Assembly: GCF_040438645.1 (NCBI RefSeq)
Contig: NZ_CP159253.1
Coordinates: 3,286,001 to 3,350,000 of the forward strand
Length of the DNA: 64,000 nucleotides
DNA from: Mesorhizobium sp. WSM2240
GTDB taxonomy: Bacteria > Pseudomonadota > Alphaproteobacteria > Rhizobiales > Rhizobiaceae
Reading direction: 5' to 3'
Under the pieces are notes generated by a model. The model did not search any database, had not been told where the DNA came from, and saw only the letters and a list, made by a program, of their open reading frames with translations. Positions 34,044-42,826 of the stretch are shown here, piece by piece. Position 1 is the stretch's first letter. Every line of letters begins with the position of its first letter. The position numbers were made by a program, and so were the translations under genes.

Positions 34044-36068
34044 ATGAGTTCCAATGCATCTGTCCGCTGGGGCATTCTCGGACCCGGCAACATCGCCAGA
34101 GCGTTTGCCGGCGGCGTCGCCCATTCGCGAACCGGCAGATTGGCGGCCATAGCCACCCGCGATCCACGTAGGCCCGGCCTTGCCGAGGCTTTTCCGGGCG
34201 CGCGCATCGTCGAGGGTTACGAGGCGCTGCTTGGCGATCCCGACATCGACGCCGTCTATATCGCGACGCCGCATCCTAGCCATGCCCAATGGGCGATCAG
34301 GGCCGCCGAAGCCGGCAAGCACGTGCTTTGCGAAAAGCCGATGGGGCTGACCGCCTTTGAGGCCGATGCGATGATCCATGCCGCGCGCAAGGCCAGCACT
34401 TTCCTCGGCGAAGCCTTCATGTACCGCCTTCATCCGCAGACATTGAAGCTGGTGGAACTGGTCAAGTCCGGCGTCATCGGCGATATCAGAATGATCAAGT
34501 CGAGCTTCGGCTTCGCCATGCCGGGTTTCATGCCCGAACACCGGCTCTATTCCAACGATCTCGCGGGCGGCGGCATTCTGGATGTCGGCGGCTATCCCGT
34601 CTCGATGGCGCGGCTGATCGCCGGCGCCGCCGCCGGGCAACCTTTCCTGGAGCCGGACAAGGTTCGCGGCGCAGCGCATCTCGGCAAGTCCGGCGTCGAC
34701 GAATGGGCGTCCGCGGTGCTGCGTTTCCCGAACGGGATCGTCGCGGAAGTCTCCTGCAGCATCTCCCTGACCCAGGACAATGTGCTCCGGATCTTCGGCT
34801 CAACGGGCCGCATCGAAGTCGCTGATTTCTGGTACGCCGGCGGCAAGGAAGGCGGCACTGGAAAAATCAACATCATCCAGCCGGGTAACGGCAGCGAGGT
34901 CGTCGAGGTGGCCGAAAGCCGTTGGCTCTACGCCTTCGAAGTCGATGCCGCGGGCGAGGCCATCTTGGCCGGAAAGCAGGAATTCGCCTGGCCTGGCATG
35001 GGCTGGACCGACAGCATCGGCAATCTACGCGTACTCGACAAATGGCGCGCCGCCGTTCGCCTCGAATATGACGTCGAGAAGGCCGAACGGCGGGTCAACA
35101 CGATCTCTGGGCGAAAGCTCGGCGCCAATGGAACCGCTATTCCCAAACGCCAAATCCCTGGCCTTGCCCGACCCGCATCGGTGCTGGCGCTCGGCTTCGA
35201 GGATTTCCGCACCTTTTCGTCGGGATCGATCCTGCTCGACGCCTTCTACGAGGCCGGCGGCAATCTCTTCGATACCGCCTTCGTCTATGGCGTGGGCAAG
35301 ACCGAGGCGTTGCTGGGCGACTGGCTGAAGAACCGCGGCGTGCGCGAACAGTCCGTCGTCATCGGCAAAGGCGCGCATACGCCCGTCTGCTATCCCGACG
35401 TGATCGGCAAGCAGCTCACCCAGTCGCTCGACAGGCTGCGGACCGACTATGTCGACATCTACTTCATGCACCGCGACAATCCGGACGTGCCAGTCGGCGA
35501 ATTCGTCGACGCAATGGATGCCGAGGTGAAGGCCGGCCGGATCCGCGGACCGTTCGGCGGCTCGAACTGGACGCGCGAGCGCATGGACGAGGCGATCGCC
35601 TATGCGGACCGGAACGGCAAGCAGCGGCCCGGCGCGCTCTCCAACAATTTCTCGCTCGCCGAGATGCTTGAGCCGATCTGGCCCGGCTGCATCACGTGCT
35701 CCAGCGACGAATGGAAGGCCTGGCTGACTGCCCGGCAGATGCCTAACTTTGCCTGGTCGAGCCAGGGCCGCGGCTTTTTCACCGAACGCGCCGGGCGCGA
35801 CAAGCGCAAAAACGAGGAACTGGTGCGCGTCTGGTACTCCGAGAAGAACTTCGGCCGTCGCGACCGCGCGATCGAGCTGGCAGCCAGGCTGGGCAAGAGC
35901 CCGATTCATGTGGCGCTTGCATATGTACTGGCGCAGCCGTTCCCGTCCATCCCGCTCATAGGCCCGCGCACGCTCGGCGAAATGGACGACAGCCTTCAGG
36001 CGCTCGACATCGCGCTTTCGCCGGACGACCTCGCATGGCTGGATGGAGACTCACATCGGCGCAAATGA
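34044..36068 (+). CDS. fusion of a Gfo/Idh/MocA oxidoreductase and an aldo/keto reductase
   Basis: A 674-residue protein made of two oxidoreductases. Residues about 5-350 are a Gfo/Idh/MocA enzyme, with GILGPGNIARAF for NAD(P) binding and the EKP motif at residues 97-99. Residues about 375-674 are an aldo/keto reductase. Its catalytic tetrad can be read as D410 and Y415 (FDTAFVYG), K442 (VIGKGAH) and H476 (YFMHRDN). The ATG at 34044 has AAGGAG six bases upstream. It follows the sugar ABC operon closely, so the two domains may carry out consecutive redox steps on the imported sugar. The direction and substrates are unknown. Confidence 0.88.
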   Translation: MSSNASVRWGILGPGNIARAFAGGVAHSRTGRLAAIATRDPRRPGLAEAFPGARIVEGYEALLGDPDIDAVYIATPHPSHAQWAIRAAEAGKHVLCEKPMGLTAFEADAMIHAARKASTFLGEAFMYRLHPQTLKLVELVKSGVIGDIRMIKSSFGFAMPGFMPEHRLYSNDLAGGGILDVGGYPVSMARLIAGAAAGQPFLEPDKVRGAAHLGKSGVDEWASAVLRFPNGIVAEVSCSISLTQDNVLRIFGSTGRIEVADFWYAGGKEGGTGKINIIQPGNGSEVVEVAESRWLYAFEVDAAGEAILAGKQEFAWPGMGWTDSIGNLRVLDKWRAAVRLEYDVEKAERRVNTISGRKLGANGTAIPKRQIPGLARPASVLALGFEDFRTFSSGSILLDAFYEAGGNLFDTAFVYGVGKTEALLGDWLKNRGVREQSVVIGKGAHTPVCYPDVIGKQLTQSLDRLRTDYVDIYFMHRDNPDVPVGEFVDAMDAEVKAGRIRGPFGGSNWTRERMDEAIAYADRNGKQRPGALSNNFSLAEMLEPIWPGCITCSSDEWKAWLTARQMPNFAWSSQGRGFFTERAGRDKRKNEELVRVWYSEKNFGRRDRAIELAARLGKSPIHVALAYVLAQPFPSIPLIGPRTLGEMDDSLQALDIALSPDDLAWLDGDSHRRK

Positions 36069-36136
36069 CTCCGGAACGTGAGTTGCCTGTAGCGGAGCCT
36101 CGACCTGCGTTCGGCGGCAAAGATCAGACGAGCTGC

Positions 36137-36154
36137 CGAAACGCTGACGTTTCG
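36137..36154. terminator. hairpin between convergent genes
   Basis: CGAAACG (36137-36143), loop CTGA, CGTTTCG (36148-36154) form a perfect 7-bp stem between the convergent stops at 36068 and 36163. It lacks a good T-run, so assignment as a bidirectional terminator is tentative. Confidence 0.4.
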
Positions 36155-36162
36155 TCCAAAGC

Positions 36163-37014
36163 TCAGCCTCCACGCCAGCTATATTGTGGCTGGTAGCCGA
36201 GGAGCCGCCTCGCCTTTTCGATCGAGAGCAGCGTCTCGTTGCCGCTTGCGCCTTGCGCCAGCGGCACGCCGGGATAGACCTCCGCCATCAGTTCCGCATT
36301 GGGCCGCGACATGACTGTGTCGGCGTTGGCGATGACGAAGATTTCCGCGCCCCTAATCGGCGCTTCGAGCGCCCTTCGGATAGCCTGCGAGGCGTCGCGT
36401 GCATCGATATAGCCCCAGAGGTTCCACTTCCTGAGAAGTGCGTCGGCGTCAAATGAAGGAAATCGCGCGTAATCTCCAGGCTCCATGACATTGGAAAAGC
36501 GCAGCCCGATGATCTTCAGCTCGGGATCCCAGCGGCAGAATTGCTTCGCCATTTCCTCGCCGAGCAGCTTGGAAAGCGAATAGGCGGTCTCGGGCCGGCC
36601 TGCGTAATCCTCGTCCACCGGGGCATAGGGCGGCGGGTTGTCGAATGGCAGACCGAGCACGGTTTCGCTCGACGCCCAGATGACATTGCGGATCTTGAGG
36701 CGTCGGGCGGCATCGAAGACGTTGTAAGTGCTGAGCGTGTTGACCTTGAAGGTTACGGCGTTCGGCTGTTTGCCGGGCGCCGGGATCGCTGCCAGATGCA
36801 CGAGCGCTTCGATCTCGCCGAGCCGGTCGTCCACCCCCGCCAGAACTTCGAGTGCCTGGCCGAAATCGGTCAGGTCCGCCTGTACGAAGGGGCAATTTTC
36901 CCTGACGGGCGGCACGGTGTCCACGTTCAGAACCTCGTAGCCGTGGCTCAGCAGGTCCTCCACGCATGCTCGGCCGAGCTTACCGCTACCGCCTGTTACG
37001 ACCACACGCGTCAT
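36163..37014 (-). CDS. NAD-dependent epimerase/dehydratase (extended SDR)
   Basis: A 283-residue short-chain dehydrogenase-like protein. It has the NAD loop VTGGSGKLG (6-14), the aspartate D32 after strand 2 (favouring NAD), an active-site serine in ASSETV (115-116) and YSLSK (Y145, K149). The fold and length resemble nucleotide-sugar epimerases and uronate dehydrogenases. It faces the fusion oxidoreductase gene and belongs functionally with the sugar locus or with its own promoter at 37015-37103. The substrate is not known. Confidence 0.85.
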   Translation of the reverse strand: MTRVVVTGGSGKLGRACVEDLLSHGYEVLNVDTVPPVRENCPFVQADLTDFGQALEVLAGVDDRLGEIEALVHLAAIPAPGKQPNAVTFKVNTLSTYNVFDAARRLKIRNVIWASSETVLGLPFDNPPPYAPVDEDYAGRPETAYSLSKLLGEEMAKQFCRWDPELKIIGLRFSNVMEPGDYARFPSFDADALLRKWNLWGYIDARDASQAIRRALEAPIRGAEIFVIANADTVMSRPNAELMAEVYPGVPLAQGASGNETLLSIEKARRLLGYQPQYSWRGG

Positions 37015-37103
37015 TTGCCATCTCCTGCGTTTGAAACTGCCATCGGGTGTAGTGATAATGATTAAGGTTTATGGCCATTGTTGCGGCAGGCCCTGCAGGG
37101 TGC

Positions 37104-37817
37104 CTACCCCTCTTGCAGGCGCAAACCGAGATAGCGATCCAGAATGTCGGGATGGTCGAGAAGGTCCGACGACTGTGCGCAGTGGGCAATGATCCCACGC
37201 TCGATCATCACCGCCTCTTTTGTGAGCCTGAGCGCCACCTCGGCATGCTGCTCAATCAGGACAAGCGCAATTCCCTCCTCGGCCATCTGGCGGATCGCAA
37301 CGGTGAGTTCCTCAATAATGATGGGCGCGAGCCCTTCCAGCGGTTCGTCCAACAATAGGACAGCGGGATTTGTCATCAGCGTGCGCGCGATCGTCAGCAT
37401 CTGCTGTTCACCGCCGGAAAGCTGATTGCCCATATTGGCGCGCCGTTCCTTCAGCCGGGGGAAGAGCCCATATACTGCTTCGAGATTCCATCGACCGGGC
37501 CGCCCCGCCACCGTCAGGTTCTCTTCGACTGTAAGCGAAGGAAAGATTTCGCGCTCCTGCGGCACCCAGCCCAGGCCCATCAACGCGCGCTTGTTCGGCG
37601 GAACGTGCGAAATGTCCCTGCCCTTGAACAGGACCGAACCGCGCACCAGAGCGACGAAGCCCATGGCGGTCAGAAGCAGCGTCGTCTTGCCGACGCCGTT
37701 GCGGCCGAGTACGGCGAGGCTGCCATGCGCCGGCAGCGTGAAGGACACGCCGTCCAGCACGACGGCCTCGCCATAACCGGAGCGCACATGGCGGAATTCT
37801 AGCAGCGGCTCAGACAT
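37104..37817 (-). CDS. branched-chain-type ABC transporter ATP-binding protein, LivF type
   Basis: A 237-residue ATPase starting at the ATG at 37817, a few bases before the end of the LivG-type gene. Walker A is GRNGVGKTT, the signature is LSGGEQQMLTIARTL, Walker B is VLLLDEPLEGLAP and the H-loop is IEQHAE. It is the last gene of a five-gene Liv-type operon. Given the aromatic O-demethylase operon divergent from this cluster, the cargo is more likely an aromatic acid than an amino acid. Confidence 0.9.
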   Translation of the reverse strand: MSEPLLEFRHVRSGYGEAVVLDGVSFTLPAHGSLAVLGRNGVGKTTLLLTAMGFVALVRGSVLFKGRDISHVPPNKRALMGLGWVPQEREIFPSLTVEENLTVAGRPGRWNLEAVYGLFPRLKERRANMGNQLSGGEQQMLTIARTLMTNPAVLLLDEPLEGLAPIIIEELTVAIRQMAEEGIALVLIEQHAEVALRLTKEAVMIERGIIAHCAQSSDLLDHPDILDRYLGLRLQEG

Positions 37818-38571
37818 GTGCCGCCTTGCCGAGATAGACTTCGCGAACCCTCGGATCGCTGCGCACGATTGCGGGCTCGGCCTCGAGCAATACGCTGCCC
37901 GAAACCATAACGATGATGCGCGAGGCGAAGCTGAAGACGATGTCCATGTCGTGCTCGATGAAAAGCACCGAGATGTCATCCGGCAGCGCGGCGATGACGC
38001 TGAAGAGCGCCGCACTCTCGCCCTTCGGTACGCCCGCAGCGGGTTCGTCGAGGAGCAGCACCTTGGGTCTGGTGGCAAGCGCCAGCGCGATCTCCAGCAA
38101 CCGCTGCTGGCCGTAAGGCAGCGCGCGTGTCGGCCGGGTCGCGACCTCGGCCAGCCGCAACTGGCGCAGGATCTCGAAGCCTTCGTCGATTGCCTCACGA
38201 TGAGTGGTCAGGCTTTTCCAGAACTGCCCCGCCAGCCGCTCGCGTTCGCAGATCGCCAGCGTGACCGCCTCGATCGGCGCCAGGTCGGGAAAGAGCGTGT
38301 TGATCTGGAAAGTACGCGTCAGCCCGTGGCGCACCCTCGCCATCGTTGGAACGTGAGTGATGTCCTTGCCGTCAAGCAATATCCGCCCGGAATCGGCGCG
38401 CATCTCGCCGGTGATAAGGTTGATCAGCGTGGTCTTGCCGGCTCCGTTCGGGCCGATCAGCGCATGGCGCGCGCCGCGCGGCAGCTCGAACGTGACGTCA
38501 CGCGCCACTTTGAGCGAGCCGAAGCTCTTGCACAGCGCTTCCGTGCGCAGAACGGGCTGCCGCGTCTCCAT
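37810..38571 (-). CDS. branched-chain-type ABC transporter ATP-binding protein, LivG type
   Basis: A 253-residue ATPase from the ATG at 38571, which overlaps the stop of the permease gene (TGATG). Walker A is GPNGAGKTT. The signature is the Liv-type variant LPYGQQRLLEIALAL, Walker B is VLLLDEPAAGVP, and the H-loop is IEHDMD. It pairs with the LivF-type subunit as a heterodimeric ATPase. Confidence 0.9.
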   Translation of the reverse strand: METRQPVLRTEALCKSFGSLKVARDVTFELPRGARHALIGPNGAGKTTLINLITGEMRADSGRILLDGKDITHVPTMARVRHGLTRTFQINTLFPDLAPIEAVTLAICERERLAGQFWKSLTTHREAIDEGFEILRQLRLAEVATRPTRALPYGQQRLLEIALALATRPKVLLLDEPAAGVPKGESAALFSVIAALPDDISVLFIEHDMDIVFSFASRIIVMVSGSVLLEAEPAIVRSDPRVREVYLGKAAHV

Positions 38572-39557
38572 CAATCGCGCCTGCCCACGAGTTGCGCCAA
38601 CCCGCCAAGTATACCTTTCGGCATGACCAGGACGACAACCATCAGCAGCAACCCGATCCAGAAATACCAATATTGCGGGTTCATACCGGCGAGTTGGTCG
38701 CGCGCAACCATGAAAATGATGGCGCCGATCACAGCACCGTAAAGACGCCCGGTGCCGCCGAGGATCAGCATCACCACCACATCGGCGGAGCGCTGGAAGC
38801 TCAGCGTGTCGAGCGATACGGTGTCGGTGGTCTGGGTGAGCAACGCCCCGGCGCAGCCGGCTATGGCGGCCGAGATCGTATAGATCTTCTGCAGGTGGCC
38901 GCGGTAGTCCGCACCGATCGCCGGCATGCGTCTCATGTTCTCGCGAATGCCGCGAAGCGAAAGACCGAAGGAGGAATGGACAATCCGTCGGCTGAGCACG
39001 AGCCCGAGGAATAGTGCGGCAAGTGCATAGCCATAGGCGGCGTAGCCCCACAGATCGAAGCGGAAGGTGCCGAGGATCGGCCAGGTGTCGACGCCCTGGA
39101 GACCATCCGTGCCGCCGGTCAGCCAACTCATCGAATTGGCCAGTTCGTAGGTCAGGAAGCAGAGGCCGAGCGTGATCATTATCAGCGCCAGATGCTGGAC
39201 GCGCACGATGATGAAGCTCGCGATGTAACCGACCAGCCCGGCGAAGGCCCCGGCAAAAATGAGGCCCGTCAGCGGTTCGCCCCAGCCGGCCTTGCTGATC
39301 AGGCCGGCCGCGTAGGCGCCGAGCCCGAAAAACATTGCGTGGCCGAGCGTGATGATGCCGGCATAACCAAGCACCAGATCGACGGAGATTGCGAAAAGCG
39401 CGGTGATGGCGATCTGGCTGGCCAGCGGCAGATAGGTCTGGAACAGAAAGAACGGCAGCAGGGACGCGGCCCAAAAGGCTATCTCGAAAACCGACCAGCG
39501 GCTCTTGCGCCTCAGCCAGTCATGCGGATCAGCGAGAGTGGACGCCTCGACCGTCAT
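38571..39557 (-). CDS. branched-chain-type ABC transporter permease, LivM type
   Basis: A 328-residue membrane protein. The ATG at 39557 is chosen just after the LivH stop; the frame extends 30 bases further up. It has about nine hydrophobic segments and the LivM pattern LVLGYAGIITLGHAMFFGLGAY (identified by its first 20 residues). It forms the channel with LivH. Confidence 0.9.
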   Translation of the reverse strand: MTVEASTLADPHDWLRRKSRWSVFEIAFWAASLLPFFLFQTYLPLASQIAITALFAISVDLVLGYAGIITLGHAMFFGLGAYAAGLISKAGWGEPLTGLIFAGAFAGLVGYIASFIIVRVQHLALIMITLGLCFLTYELANSMSWLTGGTDGLQGVDTWPILGTFRFDLWGYAAYGYALAALFLGLVLSRRIVHSSFGLSLRGIRENMRRMPAIGADYRGHLQKIYTISAAIAGCAGALLTQTTDTVSLDTLSFQRSADVVVMLILGGTGRLYGAVIGAIIFMVARDQLAGMNPQYWYFWIGLLLMVVVLVMPKGILGGLAQLVGRRD

Positions 39558-39564
39558 TGCGCAG

Positions 39565-40428
39565 CTACCGCCTCCCGAACAGGCCAAGCGGCCGCACGAA
39601 CAGGATGCCCACCAGCAGCAGGTAGATCAGGAACGAGCCGATCTCCGGCACGAAATATTTGCCAGCCACGTCGCAGATTCCCAACAAGGCAGCGCCGAAG
39701 AATGACCCCGCTACCGAGCCGAGACCGCCGACGGATACCACGATCAGCACATAAACGAGATAATGGAATCCGAAGGACGGATCGAGACCTACGATCTCGA
39801 TCGCCAGCGCCCCGCCGAGGCCGGCCAGCCCGCTGCCGAGCGCGAAGGTGACGGCGAATATCTTCTCGACGTCGAGGCCAAGCCCTTGGGCGACGCGCTG
39901 ATTGTCGACCGCGGCGCGTATGCGAGCGCCGAGCCGGGTGCGTTCCAGCCCGAACACGAGAAGGGCTGTGACGGCCAGCGCCACGGCGATGATGAATATC
40001 CTGTAGGTTCCGAGCCGCAGCCCTGCTACTTCGACCGAGCCGCGCAGCCAGCCGGGAATCTGGATCACCTGCTGGACGGTGCCGAAGGCATAGGTCGCCA
40101 TTGCAGTGGCGACGAAGACCACGCCGATGGTGAACAGCACCTGGTTGAGTTCGCCGGCCCTGTAGAGCCGGCGAAAAAGCGTCCGCTCGAGCAGGACGCT
40201 GATTGCCGCCGCCGCGACGAAGGCGGCCGGCAGGGCGGCAAGGAAGGGCAGGCCGAGCCCGCGCATGGCCGTCACGGCGACATAGCCGCCCAGCATTCCG
40301 AACGCACCGTGGGCAAGATTGATGAAGTTCATCAGCCCGAGCGTAACGGAGAGGCCTACGGACAGGACAAACAACAGCATCCCGAAGGCGAACCCGTCGA
40401 AGAGAACGATGGCAAGCTGGCTGATCAC
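39565..40428 (-). CDS. branched-chain-type ABC transporter permease, LivH type
   Basis: A 287-residue membrane protein with about eight hydrophobic segments. It shows GLMNFINLAHGAFGMLGGY, the typical LivH N-terminal motif, and the RTRLGARIRAAVDNQRVAQ loop. It lies 24 bases after the binding-protein gene in the same operon and is followed by the LivM-type gene. Confidence 0.9.
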   Translation of the reverse strand: MISQLAIVLFDGFAFGMLLFVLSVGLSVTLGLMNFINLAHGAFGMLGGYVAVTAMRGLGLPFLAALPAAFVAAAAISVLLERTLFRRLYRAGELNQVLFTIGVVFVATAMATYAFGTVQQVIQIPGWLRGSVEVAGLRLGTYRIFIIAVALAVTALLVFGLERTRLGARIRAAVDNQRVAQGLGLDVEKIFAVTFALGSGLAGLGGALAIEIVGLDPSFGFHYLVYVLIVVSVGGLGSVAGSFFGAALLGICDVAGKYFVPEIGSFLIYLLLVGILFVRPLGLFGRR

Positions 40429-40452
40429 GATCCGTCCTTGGACCCGGTCGTG

Positions 40453-41631
40453 CTATTTCGCCCCGTGCAGCGGATCCTTCACGTTCGGGATTTCGTGGAT
40501 GATGACGTTCTGGAGCTCCCCGTCAACCTCCTTTACCTCGCGGATGTAGACGGTCTGCACGACGTCGCGCGTCTCGGGGTCGATGGACATCGGCCCGCGT
40601 GGGCTGTCCCACGACATGCCCTTGGCAGCCTCGACCAGGGCGTCGCCACTGGTGTCGCCATTGGTCTTCTTCAGCGCCTCGTAGATGAGGTGCATGCCGT
40701 CATAACCGCCGATCGAGAACAGGTCGGGGCTGCGCCCGTTATTGGCCTCGCGATAGGCCTTCACATATTCGTTGTTCAGCGGATCGTCGCGCTCCAGCGT
40801 GTAGTGGAACGTCGTGATGATGCCCTTCGCCGTCTCGCCCATGCTTTCAAGCGCTTCGGGGTGCGTCAGCTCGCCCTGGCCGAAAAGCTTCACGTCGGGC
40901 GGCGTCAGACCGCGGTCGGCGAGCGCCTTGCCGAGGGCCGCCGGCTGCGCGCCGCCGGGAATGAACACGTAGACGGCTTCAGGATTGGCATCCTTCACGC
41001 GCTGGACGAAGGCCGAGAAATCCGGATTGGCGACCGGAGTCTTATCGGAGCCGATGATCTTGCCGCCGGCCTCGGTGAAGCCCTTCGAGAAGGAGCTTTC
41101 GGCGTCATGGCCAGGCCCGTAGTCGGAGACTAGCGTGTAGGCTTCCTTGATGCCCCCCTCCTCCGCAGCCCATTTGCCGAAGACATAGTTGACCTGCGGG
41201 ATCGTTACCGATGTGCGGACGATATAGGGTGACTTCTCGGTGACGACCGACGTGGCGGCGTTCATCACCACCATCAGTTTCTGCGCCTCGGCGGAAACGT
41301 CTGCCGCGCCGAGCGCTTCCGGCGTCAAGGCAAAACCGGCCAGAATATCGACTTGGTCGCGCACCACCAGCTCCTGGGCGACGCGCTTGGCGACGTCAGG
41401 CGCCGGGCCGCCGGTATCCTTGCGGACGATCTCGATCTTCTTGCCGGCGACTTCGTCGCCATTCTGCTGCATATAGAGCTTGATGCCGGCTTCGAGCTGG
41501 TTCGCGGCGTCGGCGAACGGACCAGAATAAGGCAGGATGACGCCGATCTTGACGGTCTCCTGCGCGAATGCTCCCGAGGACAAGCTCAGGCCGAGCCCTA
41601 GGGCCACTGCGGCTGCTGTTCTTATCGACAT
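40453..41631 (-). CDS. branched-chain-type ABC transporter substrate-binding protein, LivK type
   Basis: A 392-residue periplasmic protein with a signal peptide (residues 1 to about 23, cleavage after GAFAQ) and the family-6 opening TVKIGVILPYSGPF. GGGAGG lies before the ATG at 41631. Members bind amino acids, amides, urea or aromatic acids such as benzoate and coumarate derivatives. It is divergent from the GntR/MetF/LigM operon, and the two promoters each carry a similar GTATAC palindrome 56-57 bases from the start codon. A methoxylated aromatic acid is therefore the best guess for the ligand. Confidence 0.88.
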   Translation of the reverse strand: MSIRTAAAVALGLGLSLSSGAFAQETVKIGVILPYSGPFADAANQLEAGIKLYMQQNGDEVAGKKIEIVRKDTGGPAPDVAKRVAQELVVRDQVDILAGFALTPEALGAADVSAEAQKLMVVMNAATSVVTEKSPYIVRTSVTIPQVNYVFGKWAAEEGGIKEAYTLVSDYGPGHDAESSFSKGFTEAGGKIIGSDKTPVANPDFSAFVQRVKDANPEAVYVFIPGGAQPAALGKALADRGLTPPDVKLFGQGELTHPEALESMGETAKGIITTFHYTLERDDPLNNEYVKAYREANNGRSPDLFSIGGYDGMHLIYEALKKTNGDTSGDALVEAAKGMSWDSPRGPMSIDPETRDVVQTVYIREVKEVDGELQNVIIHEIPNVKDPLHGAK

Positions 41632-41686
41632 GCCAAAATCCTCCCTTACTTCGCGAGCCGTGAGCGTTTCATGGCTGCCAGCTGAA

Positions 41687-41694
41687 TGTATACA
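41687..41694. promoter_or_regulatory. putative GntR operator A (TGTATACA), upstream of livK-type gene
   Basis: A perfect 8-bp palindrome TGTATACA within GAATGTATACAGGTG, 56 bases before the binding-protein start. GTATAC-centred sites are typical of FCD-type GntR regulators such as VanR-like proteins. The same core recurs at 41993 and 45218. Confidence 0.55.
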
Positions 41695-41992
41695 GGTGTT
41701 ACCTCATAAGCCAAGAGGCGCAGGCAGGGGGACCGTCATCACCTTGCGCCGGCAAGAGCCGCCCTGCGTCCATTGGGCCGGAGCGCAACAGCTCGGCCTC
41801 GGGGAACGCGAAAAAGAGCGTTTTGTGCCTGACAACCATGGAGCGTACCCTCTTTCGCGGCCCAACACCGCTTTGCTTCGGCTGGTGGCAATCACGGCCA
41901 TGTCGCCCATATCTGATAGGAATCGGCGACAGGCCTTTGCGAGTAAGGCGTCGACCGGCGGGACGCTGTTGACACTCTGGAGGCGGCAGAAC

Positions 41993-42008
41993 AGTATACA
42001 GACTGTAT
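41993..42008. promoter_or_regulatory. putative GntR operator B, upstream of the gntR gene
   Basis: AGTATACA (41993-42000) has the GTATAC core and overlaps a perfect inverted repeat ATACAG-A-CTGTAT (41996-42008). It lies 57 bases before the gntR start, mirroring operator A in front of the divergent gene, which suggests autoregulation. Confidence 0.55.
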
Positions 42009-42056
42009 TCATTGAGCGGCCAGTCTCATAAATGACAATCTGGAGCGTCGAGAAAA

Positions 42057-42824
42057 ATGAGCCAGGTAGCGGAGTTTGCTTCGGCATCGGAAACCGACAA
42101 GGGCCAGTCGCGGACCGTAAAGGTCCTGCTCATCATTCGCGAACTGATCCTTGAGGGCGTGCTCCCGCCAGGGAAACGCATCTCCGAGCTTTCGGTCGCG
42201 GAGCGAACCGGGATTTCCCGCACCCCGATACGCGCTGCGCTGCAGCGGCTCGAAGAGGAAGGTCTCGTGGAAACCATTCCTTCCGGTGGTTTTGCGGTGA
42301 AATCCTTCTCGCAACAGGATGTATTCGATTCCATCGAGATCCGCGGAACGCTGGAGGGCCTGGCCGCGCGACTTGCGGCGGAGCGCGGCTCGATGGCGCG
42401 ACTTGGGCCGCTCAATGCCTGCCTGCAGGAGCTCGACGAGGTGGTCGAATCCGCCATTGCCACCGAGGAAGGGTTTTCCCGCTACGTGGCCGCAAACGCA
42501 CGCCTTCACGCGCTCATCGTCGATATGGCTGAGAGCCCGACGCTGGAACGGCAGATCGAAAGGGCGGTTTCGCTGCCGTTCGCCTCTCCCAGCGGCTTCG
42601 TCATGGCCCAGGCGTTGATGCCGGAATCGCACAGGGTCCTTTTTGTCGCCCAGGACCAGCATCGCTGCGTGGTCGAGGCCATAACCAACCGCGAGGGCGC
42701 TCGGGCCGAAGCGATCATGCAGGAACACGCTCGGCTCGCCGGCCGGAACCTGAGGCTTGCGCTGCGCCACGAGAAGGCGCTCGAACGCGTGCCTGGCGGC
42801 GCTCTCATCCGCAAGGTCAGGTAG
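42057..42824 (+). CDS. GntR-family regulator with FCD domain
   Basis: A 255-residue regulator. The winged helix-turn-helix spans residues about 18-85 (LELILEGVLPPGKRISE-like start, then ISRTPIRAALQRLEEEGLV). The all-helical FCD ligand domain follows, with the metal-site histidine region HALIVDMAESP. It is encoded two bases before the MetF-like gene, so regulator, reductase and demethylase form one operon. It probably represses this operon and the divergent importer until an aromatic effector or CoA derivative binds. Confidence 0.88.
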   Translation: MSQVAEFASASETDKGQSRTVKVLLIIRELILEGVLPPGKRISELSVAERTGISRTPIRAALQRLEEEGLVETIPSGGFAVKSFSQQDVFDSIEIRGTLEGLAARLAAERGSMARLGPLNACLQELDEVVESAIATEEGFSRYVAANARLHALIVDMAESPTLERQIERAVSLPFASPSGFVMAQALMPESHRVLFVAQDQHRCVVEAITNREGARAEAIMQEHARLAGRNLRLALRHEKALERVPGGALIRKVR

Positions 42825-42826
42825 CA

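Larger units (their letters stand above)
41632..42056. promoter_or_regulatory. 425-bp divergent control region between the Liv operon and the gntR/metF/ligM operon
   Basis: This is the longest gene-free stretch in the window. Open frames across it in both directions lack family features and overlap real genes, so I treat it as non-coding. It holds two GTATAC-centred palindromes placed almost symmetrically with respect to the two start codons. The central 250 bases show no further structure that I recognise. Confidence 0.65.

Noticed and set aside
41704..42087. A 127-codon open frame on the - strand in the 425-bp control region
   Set aside because: No domain, no convincing ribosome binding site, and it runs through the likely operator B and into the gntR start.
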